From: UMGS882 sp045598975
GTDB lineage: Bacteria; Bacillota; Clostridia; Oscillospirales; CAG-382
DNA: 22,187 nucleotides
Assembly: GCA_045598975.1 (NCBI GenBank)
Contig: JAZRVE010000109.1
Location: 1-22,187, forward strand
Direction: 5' to 3'
Numbering within the stretch: position 1 is the first letter of the stretch; the number at the start of each line of letters is the position of its first letter. The notes under the pieces are model-generated. The model saw only the letters and a program-made list of their open reading frames with translations. It searched no databases and had not been told where the DNA came from. Both the position numbers and the translations under genes were made by a program. Shown in pieces: positions 14,065 through 20,976 of the stretch.

Positions 14065-15786
14065 TTATTCCGTTTTGTACTTTGCCGCTTCCTCTTCTTC
14101 CAGAACACGGTACGCGACCTTGCCGACAAGCGTCTTCGGCATATCTTCCTTGAACTCGATATCGTAGGGCATGGCGTATTTGGCAATGCTCCTTTTGCAG
14201 TATGCCATAAGCGCCTGCTTGGTGGCATCCGTCGGCTCATAGCCTGCCGCAAGCTTGACAAATGCCTTGACCTTCTGCATCTTATAGGGATCCGGCACAC
14301 CGATAACACAGCTCATCTGCACCATTTCGCTCGCATCGAGGATGTTTTCGATCTGTCCGGGATAAATGTTGTAGCCGGAGGATACGATCATGCGCTTGGC
14401 TCTGCCGCGGAAATAGATGAAGCCCTCGTTGTCCATGACGCCGAGATCGCCCGTGTATACCCACGTCAGCCCGTCGGCGTGCGTGCGTAATGTCTGTGCG
14501 GTCTCGTCGGGATGATTCATGTATTCCTTCATGGTCGTGGGACCGGCAAGCAGGATCTCGCCTTCTTCACCGTAAGGAAGTTCCTCGTCGGTGCCGGGCT
14601 TTACGATCTTGATATAGGTATCCGGGAACGGAAGTCCGATACTGCCCTGCTTGAACATATGCGGCGGCGTCAGACAGCACGCCGTGACGGTCTCAGTCGT
14701 CCCGTAGCCCTCACGTACCTGAATGTTGCTCTTATGATCCATCAGGAATTTGTCAAATTTCTTTTTGAGTTCGACCGACAGCGAATCGCCGCCCGAGAAA
14801 ACGCCCTTCAAGCAGGAAAGATCGGCGTGATCCATGGAAGGAAGCCGGAGCAGTGCCTCATACAGTGTCGGAACACCGGCGATGAAATTGCAGTGGTACT
14901 TGGTGATGAGCTTTGCGTAACTCTTGGCGGTGAAACGGGGCACGAGTATGCACCGACCGCCCTGGGAAAGCATGGTGTGGATGCAAACGCCGAGTCCGAA
15001 GCCGTGGAACAGCGGCATGGCGGACAGCATCCGGTCACCGGGACGGAACATGGGGTTTGCGGCGATGACCTGCGCGCCGAGCGCGTTGAAATTCATATTG
15101 GTGAGCACGATGCCTTTCGTCGTGCCGGTGGTGCCGCCGGAATAGAGGATGACGGCGGGATCGTCGGGCTTGCGTGCTACTTTGTAGTTATAGAAGCAGG
15201 CACGGCTGAGCGCCATGAAATCCTGCCAGCGGATAATGGGCGCGTCCTGCGGGATCTTCTGGATCTTGCGTCCCTCGGTGAACATATAGCCGTATTTGAG
15301 CGGCTGCGAAAGCTCATCCTGCACGCTGGCGATAACGATATTGACAACCTTTGTGTTGTTGCGGATGCGCTCGAATTTGCCGTAAAACTGATCGAGCGTC
15401 ACCGCCGTCACGCTCTGCGACTCGTTGAGATAAAACTCGATCTCCTTTTCCGCCGAAAGCGGGTGGATCATGTTGGCGATAGCGCCGACGAGATTGACGG
15501 CGTAAAACATGAAGATCGCCTGCGGGCAGTTCGGCATGGCGATGGTGACCTTGTCCCCCTCGCGCACACCGATGGTTTTAAGTGCTTTTGCACAGGTCGT
15601 GATCTCGGTGATGAGCCGCTCGTAGGTTGTCGAACGTCCCATAAAATCAAAAGCGATGTTTTTGGGATACATTTTTGCAATGCGTTCGACGGCTTCAAAC
15701 ATGGAGCCCTGAAAATAATCAAGATGCAGGGGAACGTCGCCGAGATGATTCTCCCACGGCGTTTTCGCGGTAACAGTTGCGTTCAT
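14065..15786 (-). CDS. acyl-CoA synthetase (AMP-forming), long-chain fatty acid-CoA ligase-like
   Basis: A 573-aa ANL-superfamily adenylating enzyme. It activates a carboxylic acid with ATP to an acyl-AMP and then transfers it to CoA. It has the A3 loop Y-S-G-G-T-T-G-T-T-K-G (215-225), A5 Y-G-T-T-E (361-365), A7 Y-T-G-D-L-G (444-449), the A8 hinge R-A-K-R-M-I-V-S-S-G-Y-N-I-Y-P, and the A10 lysine in P-K-T-L-V-G-K-V-A-Y-R (Lys556). Length and motif spacing fit fatty or aromatic acyl-CoA ligases. Its ATG overlaps the stop of the upstream acyltransferase-like gene by four bases (ATGA), so the two proteins are translationally coupled. The acid it activates cannot be read from the sequence. Confidence 0.95.
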   Translation of the reverse strand: MNATVTAKTPWENHLGDVPLHLDYFQGSMFEAVERIAKMYPKNIAFDFMGRSTTYERLITEITTCAKALKTIGVREGDKVTIAMPNCPQAIFMFYAVNLVGAIANMIHPLSAEKEIEFYLNESQSVTAVTLDQFYGKFERIRNNTKVVNIVIASVQDELSQPLKYGYMFTEGRKIQKIPQDAPIIRWQDFMALSRACFYNYKVARKPDDPAVILYSGGTTGTTKGIVLTNMNFNALGAQVIAANPMFRPGDRMLSAMPLFHGFGLGVCIHTMLSQGGRCILVPRFTAKSYAKLITKYHCNFIAGVPTLYEALLRLPSMDHADLSCLKGVFSGGDSLSVELKKKFDKFLMDHKSNIQVREGYGTTETVTACCLTPPHMFKQGSIGLPFPDTYIKIVKPGTDEELPYGEEGEILLAGPTTMKEYMNHPDETAQTLRTHADGLTWVYTGDLGVMDNEGFIYFRGRAKRMIVSSGYNIYPGQIENILDASEMVQMSCVIGVPDPYKMQKVKAFVKLAAGYEPTDATKQALMAYCKRSIAKYAMPYDIEFKEDMPKTLVGKVAYRVLEEEEAAKYKTE

Positions 15787-16658
15787 TCGCAGTCAACCTC
15801 CTCGGAAAACGGTTTTTCGAGCAATTCCGGATTTTCAAGGAGCTTGCGGATGATCCGGACACATTTGGAAAAATAATAGCCATCGGCGATACGTTCATCA
15901 ACAGTGAGCCCGAGATCAATGCTGTCACGCATGGTCATATTGCCGTCATCGTCATAAAACGGACGCTTTTTGCGCTCGCCGACAACGACGAAAATGGAGG
16001 TCGTCCCCCAGTTGGTCAGATGATGATAACCGGAATGCAGTTTGATGGAGCCGAGGTTGGACAGAATGACGGAGGAATAATAGGGATCGGATTCGATAAG
16101 CGCTTTCGGCACCTTGCCGTGGCGGTCAAGGAAGCAGATAAAGCGAATGAGCGCACCCGAAAGAAAACGAGGCATTTTGTTGAAAATCTCCATGCTTTCT
16201 TCCGTGCTGTCCGTGCTGTCGGTCGCACGGCAGGCGCTGACGTGTTTATAAATCTTTTCGTGGATAGTATCGACGGTATCCTCCGGCAATGCACGGACAA
16301 CGGCAAGCCCTTCCCCGCCGTCATCGGAAAACTGTTTTTTCACGATGAAGGAAGCCGAGAGTTCATTGCGCTGATAGAGCGATTTGTTGGCAATGAAGCG
16401 GTTGAGCTTTGGACGGAGCGTGATGGTTTTCAGTACGGAAGAAACGATGCACTGAAAGAGATTATACTTATAAGGGATTCCCTCGTAATTCTTCTTTTCA
16501 AGATAAGCGTTCAGATTTGTCAGATCGATGCGTTCCGAGATGAACGCTTCATTGTCACAGCGATTGGGATATATGTGCGGCATAATGAAATGCATGGCGT
16601 CGATATCTCGCAGAAGCTGCGCGTCTTTTCGGTCGCCGAAGCTTTTTTTATTCGACAT
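15783..16658 (-). CDS. lipoyl-less 2-oxoacid dehydrogenase E2 / CAT-like acyltransferase
   Basis: A 291-aa protein with the catalytic-domain fold of 2-oxoacid dehydrogenase acyltransferases and chloramphenicol acetyltransferase, but with no lipoyl or E1/E3-binding domain. Recognisable parts are a strand-helix region ending in L-R-P-K-L-N-R-F, the stretch S-S-V-I-L-S-N-L-G-S-I-K-L, and the C-terminal L-G-L-T-V-D-E-R-I-A-D-G followed by a helix ending L-L-E-N-P-E-L-L. The active-site motif is normally H-x-x-x-D-G; here Glu255 replaces the His. GAGGAAAG precedes ATG 16658. As the first gene of an operon with an acyl-CoA synthetase, it probably uses or binds the acyl-CoA product. Acceptor and activity are unknown. 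Confidence 0.85.
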   Translation of the reverse strand: MSNKKSFGDRKDAQLLRDIDAMHFIMPHIYPNRCDNEAFISERIDLTNLNAYLEKKNYEGIPYKYNLFQCIVSSVLKTITLRPKLNRFIANKSLYQRNELSASFIVKKQFSDDGGEGLAVVRALPEDTVDTIHEKIYKHVSACRATDSTDSTEESMEIFNKMPRFLSGALIRFICFLDRHGKVPKALIESDPYYSSVILSNLGSIKLHSGYHHLTNWGTTSIFVVVGERKKRPFYDDDGNMTMRDSIDLGLTVDERIADGYYFSKCVRIIRKLLENPELLEKPFSEEVDCE

Positions 16659-16694
16659 ATTCTTTCCTCTTTCCGTTTGTCACCAAACAAAAGT

Positions 16695-16723
16695 ATTATA
16701 CTCCTTAAATTCGCTTTTGTCAA
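16695..16723 (-). promoter_or_regulatory. perfect consensus sigma-A promoter of the acyltransferase-ligase operon
   Basis: On the minus strand TTGACA (16718-16723) and TATAAT (16695-16700) are separated by exactly 17 bases. All twelve consensus positions match. The leader to the ATG at 16658 is about 30 bases. Such a promoter should be strong unless repressed. Confidence 0.92.
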
Positions 16724-16756
16724 CTCATATATCACGAAGAAAATTTATTGAAACAC

Positions 16757-16785
16757 TTTACTTTTCTGCTCGCTTTATGTATAAT
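16757..16785 (+). promoter_or_regulatory. promoter of the FtsW/RodA-family gene
   Basis: TTTACT (16757-16762) and TATAAT (16780-16785) have a 17-base spacer. The -10 box is perfect and the -35 box matches four of six. It is divergent from the acyltransferase promoter, with about 33 bases between the two -35 boxes. Confidence 0.72.
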
Positions 16786-16806
16786 AAAAGAAAAGGAGTA
16801 CGTATC

Positions 16807-18228
16807 ATGTCCGAGAATGAAAACAAGGTCTTCCGCACCGTTCGCAAAACGGTACGGCAGGACGCCTCTCACAATCCGGAAACGGAGTTTTACGGGATCA
16901 ATCTCATCACCTCCGCTACTCATAACGCCCCCGGTGCCGCGCGGCTTCATTCCCCGCTCGACGCCGAGCGCCGCCGCGCAAAATTATTTGCCGGCACCCA
17001 TGAAGGCGACTCCTCCGTCCGCAAGATGCGCAAGCCCACCCGCCACCTTTCCCTCAAGCCCGCGCCCAAGATACCGACGGCGCCGAAAGATCCGCGCGAG
17101 ATACGCAAACGTTTTCTCCTTTCTCAATTGAAAACACACTATCAGCGTTTCGACAAATCGCTGTTTCTCTTACTTCTCTTGCTTGCCGGCATCGGCATTC
17201 TCGCCGTCAACAGCGCGACCCTCACCTATCAATCTTCGCGCTACGTGATCATCCAGTCCCTTGTTGCCGTCGTCGGCACCCTGCTTGCCGTCCTCATGTC
17301 TTTTTTTGACTACCGTGCTTTTGCCAAAAAGTATCGGGTAGTGCTTCTTATCAACATAGCGCTTCTGGTTTTCACCTTCATTTTCGGCGAGGGCGTCACC
17401 GACAAGACCAACGCCAACTGGATCAACCTCGGCTTCATCAAGATACAGCCCTCCGAGTTTTCCAAAATCCTGTTTATCTACTCCTTTGCCGTGCATCTCT
17501 GTTACGTCCGTGACCGCATCAATAAGATTTTTACGGCTCTGCTTCTTTTTGCGCACGCCGCTCTCATCATAGGGCTCACGCTTTTGCAGAAGGACCTCGG
17601 CACGGTCACCATCTTCCTTGCGATTTTCGTCGTCATGTGCTTTGCCGGGCACCTCAATATCTGGTACTTCATTGCGGGCGGTGCCGCCGCCGCCGCGCTC
17701 TCTCCTTTTATCTTCTCAAAACTCAATTATTTCCAGCAGCAGCGCATTCTTGCTCTGTTTGATCCCGCCGTCGATCCCAACGCCACCGGCGTACGGCATC
17801 AGACGGTACGCGGCATGACCGCCATCCGTCTCGGCGGCATCACCGGAAGCGGTTACGCCCACGGCGACGTGACACAGAGCGATTTCTTTGCCAAGCACAC
17901 CGATATGATCTTTTCCACCATCTGCGAGGAAACGGGACTGCTCGGCGGCATTGCCCTCATTGTGCTGTATATCGTATTTTTGTACAAGATCATAAAAACT
18001 GCCTATACCTGCGACAACCCACTCGGCGGGCTCATCTGTGCCGGCGTCGCCGCCATGTTCATGATCCAGCTTGCCGAAAATATCGGTATGTGTCTCGGCG
18101 TCATGCCTGTCATCGGCATCACGCTCCCCTTTATCAGCTACGGCGGCTCTTCGGCACTCAGTGCCTATCTTGCCGTCGGACTCGTTTTCTCGGTCGCTAC
18201 CCATAAAGAAAAAACGTTTTTTACATAA
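16807..18228 (+). CDS. FtsW/RodA/SpoVE-family peptidoglycan glycosyltransferase
   Basis: A 473-aa polytopic SEDS protein that polymerises lipid II into glycan strands at the membrane, usually with a class B PBP partner. ATG 16807 has AAAGGAG ten bases upstream; earlier in-frame codons lie over the divergent promoters. After the tail the protein has about ten transmembrane helices, starting near residue 117. SEDS signatures are T-N-A-N-W-I-N-L-G-F-I-K-I-Q-P-S-E-F-S-K, L-Q-K-D-L-G-T, the extracellular H-T-D-M-I-F-S-T-I-C-E-E-T-G-L-L-G, and L-P-F-I-S-Y-G-G-S-S near the end. The unusual part is a basic, Pro-rich cytoplasmic tail of about 110 residues. No PBP gene is adjacent, so FtsW versus RodA versus SpoVE is not resolved. 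Confidence 0.93.
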   Translation: MSENENKVFRTVRKTVRQDASHNPETEFYGINLITSATHNAPGAARLHSPLDAERRRAKLFAGTHEGDSSVRKMRKPTRHLSLKPAPKIPTAPKDPREIRKRFLLSQLKTHYQRFDKSLFLLLLLLAGIGILAVNSATLTYQSSRYVIIQSLVAVVGTLLAVLMSFFDYRAFAKKYRVVLLINIALLVFTFIFGEGVTDKTNANWINLGFIKIQPSEFSKILFIYSFAVHLCYVRDRINKIFTALLLFAHAALIIGLTLLQKDLGTVTIFLAIFVVMCFAGHLNIWYFIAGGAAAAALSPFIFSKLNYFQQQRILALFDPAVDPNATGVRHQTVRGMTAIRLGGITGSGYAHGDVTQSDFFAKHTDMIFSTICEETGLLGGIALIVLYIVFLYKIIKTAYTCDNPLGGLICAGVAAMFMIQLAENIGMCLGVMPVIGITLPFISYGGSSALSAYLAVGLVFSVATHKEKTFFT

Positions 18229-18229
18229 T

Positions 18230-18388
18230 ATCCGCAACGCGGGAAAAGTCGACGGCAACACGCTCATTCTGCAAAGCGACTGCGCTTCCCCCGTTCGGGT
18301 ATGGTTTGGCTACCGGGACGCGCCGGAACACAATCTTTATAATGCGTCCGGGTATCTGGCGTCGCCGTTTTTGAGGGACGTTCGGTAA
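18230..18388 (+). pseudogene. 3' relic of a sialate O-acetylesterase-like gene
   Basis: Frame 2 directly after the SEDS gene stop encodes about 50 residues with V-D-G-N-T-L-I-L, then V-R-V-W-F-G-Y-R-D-A-P-E-H-N-L-Y-N and G-Y-L-A-S-P-F-L-R-D. This matches the C-terminal end of SGNH-type sialate O-acetylesterases, where V-R-Y-x-W-x-D-x-P-x-x-N-L-Y-N and L-P-A-S-P-F-R-T-D are characteristic. There is no start codon or ribosome site of its own, and the upstream catalytic part (GDSx Ser and Asp/His) is absent because the SEDS gene occupies the space. It is the tail of a deleted gene of about 500 codons, followed by a functional-looking terminator. Confidence 0.68.
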
Positions 18389-18411
18389 AGAAAAAAGAAT
18401 ATAAACGTAAA

Positions 18412-18433
18412 ACGGAAACCCGACGGTTTCCGT
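18412..18433 (+). terminator. intrinsic terminator after SEDS gene and esterase relic
   Basis: A 9-bp stem, ACGGAAACC and its complement, with a CGAC loop. It is extendable by A-T pairs on both sides and is followed by TTTT on the plus strand. It probably belonged to the deleted esterase gene and now ends the SEDS transcript. Confidence 0.85.
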
Positions 18434-18514
18434 TTTTGCTGTATATTTCTGATGTTTTCAATTTATCATCAAAATCGGCAGATTTTGACGTTTGAAAAGT
18501 AACAAAGTAAAAAA

Positions 18515-18540
18515 CGGCGGGTTTCTGAAGAAACCTGCCG
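18515..18540 (-). terminator. intrinsic terminator of the tRNA-Arg transcript
   Basis: A hairpin of about 11 bp, CGGCAGGTTTC pairing with GAAACCCGCCG on the minus strand with one G-U-type pair and a 4-base loop. It is followed by TTTTTT. It begins six bases after the tRNA 3' end. Confidence 0.85.
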
Positions 18541-18545
18541 CTTTC

Positions 18546-18622
18546 TGGCGCGCCACGGGGGACTCGAACCCTCGACCTACTGGTTCGTAGCCAGGCACTC
18601 TATCCAACTGAGCTAGTGGCGC
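18546..18622 (-). tRNA. tRNA-Arg (anticodon ACG)
   Basis: A 77-base tRNA with the 3' CCA encoded. The acceptor stem GCGCCAC pairs perfectly with GTGGCGC, with discriminator G. The D-arm region reads TAGCTCAGTTGGATAGAG. The anticodon loop CTACGAA carries ACG, which after A34-to-inosine editing by TadA reads CGU, CGC and CGA. The top anticodon-stem pair (C-T) is mismatched, and the other four pair. The T-arm GAGGGTTCGAGTCCCCC contains the standard GGTTCGA. It is a single-gene transcription unit with a consensus-like promoter upstream and a terminator downstream. Confidence 0.97.
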
Positions 18623-18652
18623 ATTCGCCGCCCGATCTCGGACAGCTTTTAT

Positions 18653-18681
18653 ATAATAGCACAACAATCCCGTTTTGTCAA
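18653..18681 (-). promoter_or_regulatory. promoter of tRNA-Arg
   Basis: On the minus strand TTGACA (18676-18681) and TATTAT (18653-18658) have a 17-base spacer, 11 of 12 consensus positions. It lies about 30 bases upstream of the mature tRNA 5' end. Confidence 0.87.
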
Positions 18682-18749
18682 GGCTTTTTGCCGATATTTT
18701 TTCAAAATATTTGAAAAATCAGGCAGTTGGAACAAAAAGGATTTTTCGT

Positions 18750-19196
18750 TCAATGCCGCCCGCTCGATCCGAAGCCGGACACGCCTCTTTCGGTATCGGA
18801 AAGTACCTCATTTTCCACAAAAACACCGGCGGCATACGGCAGGAACACCATCTGCGCCACACGCTCCCCCACGTCGAGCGTGACGGGGACTGCGGACGAG
18901 TTGTGCAGCGGTACCATGATCTCGCCGCGGTAGTCGCTGTCGATAACGCCGACCTTATTAGCGGGCGCGATACCCTTTTTGGAGGCAAGCCCGCTTCTTG
19001 CGAAAACAAAGCCACCGTATCCCTCGGGGATCTCCATGGCGATACCGGTATGGATCATGACCGTTTCACCCGGTTTTATCTCGATCGGCGCATCGGCAAG
19101 CAGATACAGATCGGCTCCTGCGGAAAAATCCGTTCCGTACGTCGGAATTTTTGCGTCCGGTTGCAGTTTTTTTACAGTTATGTCAAGTTTTGTCAT
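18750..19196 (-). CDS. dut: deoxyuridine 5'-triphosphate nucleotidohydrolase (dUTPase)
   Basis: A 148-aa trimeric dUTPase that hydrolyses dUTP to dUMP and pyrophosphate. This keeps uracil out of DNA and feeds thymidylate synthesis. All five family motifs are present: A-G-A-D-L-Y (27-32), R-S-G-L-A-S-K (67-73), G-V-I-D-S-D-Y-R-G-E-I (83-93) with the catalytic Asp and uracil-binding region, R-V-A-Q-M-V-F (112-118), and the C-terminal R-G-V-S-G-F-G-S-S-G-R-H (137-148) that closes over the nucleotide. Length is typical. GAGG lies about 10 bases before ATG 19196. It is divergent from the DUF554 gene. No phage genes surround it, so it is likely the housekeeping copy. Confidence 0.96.
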   Translation of the reverse strand: MTKLDITVKKLQPDAKIPTYGTDFSAGADLYLLADAPIEIKPGETVMIHTGIAMEIPEGYGGFVFARSGLASKKGIAPANKVGVIDSDYRGEIMVPLHNSSAVPVTLDVGERVAQMVFLPYAAGVFVENEVLSDTERGVSGFGSSGRH

Positions 19197-19218
19197 AGTA
19201 TTTTTACCTCGGCATCGT

Positions 19219-19224
19219 TATAAT
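19219..19224 (+). promoter_or_regulatory. probable -10 box of the DUF554 gene
   Basis: A perfect TATAAT lies 32 bases before the GTG at 19257, in the short gap to the divergent dut gene. No convincing -35 box is found 16-18 bases upstream, so this is tentative. Confidence 0.35.
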
Positions 19225-19256
19225 GTATGTAATGTTATTATTTCGGGGTGAATGCT

Positions 19257-19955
19257 GTGTTCGGCGTGCTTGCCAATTGCGTTTTCGTCATCTTCGGCTC
19301 TCTTATCGGGATCGTCTTTCACAAATATATCGGCAAGGAATCCTCCGACGCCGTCATGACCGCCATGGGACTGTGCTGTATCTATATCGGCATTGACGGT
19401 GCCCTGAAAGGCAACAATTCGCTCGTGCTGATCGTTTCCCTCGCAGTCGGGACCATGGTCGGAACATTGATCGACCTTGATAAGCTCATCAACCGTCTCG
19501 GCGACTTTATCCAGAAGAAGATGTCGCTGCGCAAAAAGAACACCAATGTCGCGCAGGGCTTTGTTTCGGCAAGTCTGCTGTTCTGCGTCGGCTCCATGAC
19601 CATCGTCGGTTCTCTTGATGCCGGTATCCGCGGCGACAACACCATTCTGCTCACAAAATCCGTCATTGACTGCGTTGCCGCCATGGTGCTCGCGTCTTCT
19701 CTCGGGCTCGGCGTCATGCTCTCCTCCGCCTTCATTCTCGTTTTTCAAGGGAGCATCGTCCTGCTTGCCCGGTTTTTAGCACCGGTACTTACGGACGCCG
19801 TCCAGGCGGAGCTCATCTGTTCGGGCTCGCTCATGATCGTCGCTATCGGGCTCAATCTCATCGGCGTCACCAAGATCAAGGTCGCCAACATGATGCCGGC
19901 ACTGATCGTGGTACCGTTTCTGGTACCGCTGTTCAATATGCTCCCGATCGGATAA
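19257..19955 (+). CDS. DUF554-family integral membrane protein
   Basis: A 232-aa protein of the DUF554 (YdfK-like) family with about six or seven membrane helices and no known function. GTG 19257 is preferred over GTG 19248 because CGGGGTG lies seven bases upstream and family members start directly with the first helix. Features are F-G-S-L-I-G in helix 1, G-L-C-C-I-Y-I-G-I-D-G, the conserved central F-V-S-A-S-L-L-F-C-V-G-S-M-T-I-V-G-S-L-D-A-G, then D-N-T-I-L-L-T-K-S-V-I-D. The last helix carries K-V-A-N-M-M-P-A-L. The conserved C-V-G-S-M region suggests a small transport pore, but this is inference. It is monocistronic with a strong terminator. Confidence 0.93.
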   Translation: MFGVLANCVFVIFGSLIGIVFHKYIGKESSDAVMTAMGLCCIYIGIDGALKGNNSLVLIVSLAVGTMVGTLIDLDKLINRLGDFIQKKMSLRKKNTNVAQGFVSASLLFCVGSMTIVGSLDAGIRGDNTILLTKSVIDCVAAMVLASSLGLGVMLSSAFILVFQGSIVLLARFLAPVLTDAVQAELICSGSLMIVAIGLNLIGVTKIKVANMMPALIVVPFLVPLFNMLPIG

Positions 19956-19982
19956 AGTCGGGCAAAGATATACGGAAACGAA

Positions 19983-20009
19983 AAGCGGCTTCGGAGAACG
20001 AAGCCGCTT
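19983..20009. terminator. bidirectional terminator between DUF554 and glucokinase genes
   Basis: A perfect 10-bp stem, AAGCGGCTTC and its complement, with a 7-base loop. The plus strand continues GTTTTTATA and the minus strand TTTTCG. The glucokinase stop codon lies five bases away inside the T-rich flank. Confidence 0.9.
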
Positions 20010-20013
20010 GTTT

Positions 20014-20961
20014 TTATAAGCCGAGCATAGCGGCGCCGATGATGCCGGCGTCGTTGCCGAGCTTGGCAATGCGGATCTCGGTCTTCTTGTCGGAATTGCG
20101 CGTATACTGTTCCGCTGCGACGATCTTGTTCAGCGGTTCGGTCAGATAGGCTTTTTCGTTGCAGACGCCGCCGCCGATGACAAGCACCTCGGGCTGGAAA
20201 ATATTGATCATGTTGGTAATGCCCATGGCGAGATAATAGATGTATTCGTCAACGACTTCTTTTCCCGCCGCATCGCCTGCACGCATGGCGTCGAATGCCG
20301 TCCGCCCGCTCACTTTACCGTCTCGTCTGACGTAATCGTGCATGACGGAATCCTTGACGGTATCGAGTTTTCTCTTTGTCATATTGATAAGTCCCGTTGC
20401 CGAACTGTACGCCTCCCAACAGCCTTTTCTGCCGCAGGAGCAAGGAAGCCCGTTTACTTCGATGACGGTGTGCCCGAGTTCGCCGCCGGCATAGTTGAAA
20501 CCGGAGTACACCTTGCCGTCAAGCACGATGCCGCCGCCGAGACCTGTGCCGAGCGTGATCATCACGGAAGAAGAGAAGCCCTTTGCCGCGCCGACTGCCG
20601 CTTCGCCTTTTGCCGCGGCGTTGGCGTCGTTTTCGATGAGCACCTTTTTGACGCCGAGAAACGATTTCAACTTGTCCGCGATGGGATAATGTAAAAACGG
20701 CAGATTGTTTGCATACACCACGATGCCGTTGTCATGATCGGCGGTGCCGGGCGTTGCTATGCCGGCGTACTCGATATCGTCCGTCGTAAGTCCTTTTTTG
20801 TCGAGCAATCTCTTGCAGAGAGAAGCCATGTCGCGGATGATGTCGTCCGCTTCCCGTGCGGCGTTCGTCGGAACGCTGTCCTTTAACAGCAGCGTGCCGT
20901 TTTCATCCACGATGCCCGCCGCGATGTTGGTACCGCCGAGGTCAATTCCTAAATAGTACAT
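20014..20961 (-). CDS. glcK: ROK-family glucokinase
   Basis: A 315-aa ROK sugar kinase that phosphorylates glucose with ATP to glucose 6-phosphate. It has the phosphate loop G-I-D-L-G-G-T-N (5-12), I-E-N-D-A-N-A-A (109-116) with catalytic Asp112, the ATP-binding L-G-T-G-L-G-G-G-I (137-145), E-L-G-H with His164, and the ROK zinc site C174-S-C176-G-R-K-G-C181-W-E. There is no N-terminal helix-turn-helix, so it is a kinase and not a ROK repressor. The C-rich motif and length (about 315) are those of Gram-positive glucokinases. AAAGGAG lies before ATG 20961. It is 15 bases downstream of hprK, making a carbon-control operon. Confidence 0.94.
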   Translation of the reverse strand: MYYLGIDLGGTNIAAGIVDENGTLLLKDSVPTNAAREADDIIRDMASLCKRLLDKKGLTTDDIEYAGIATPGTADHDNGIVVYANNLPFLHYPIADKLKSFLGVKKVLIENDANAAAKGEAAVGAAKGFSSSVMITLGTGLGGGIVLDGKVYSGFNYAGGELGHTVIEVNGLPCSCGRKGCWEAYSSATGLINMTKRKLDTVKDSVMHDYVRRDGKVSGRTAFDAMRAGDAAGKEVVDEYIYYLAMGITNMINIFQPEVLVIGGGVCNEKAYLTEPLNKIVAAEQYTRNSDKKTEIRIAKLGNDAGIIGAAMLGL

Positions 20962-20976
20962 ATTCCTGTCTCCTTT

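Noticed and set aside
14512..15876. 454-codon plus-strand open frame
   Set aside because: It is antisense to the acyl-CoA synthetase with its clear A3-A10 motifs; no domain or ribosome site supports it.
15777..16751. 324-codon plus-strand open frame
   Set aside because: It is antisense to the E2-like acyltransferase and ends inside the divergent promoter region.
16528..16806. In-frame N-terminal extension of the SEDS gene
   Set aside because: It would cover the promoters and the divergent gene start; the ribosome site and promoter support ATG 16807.
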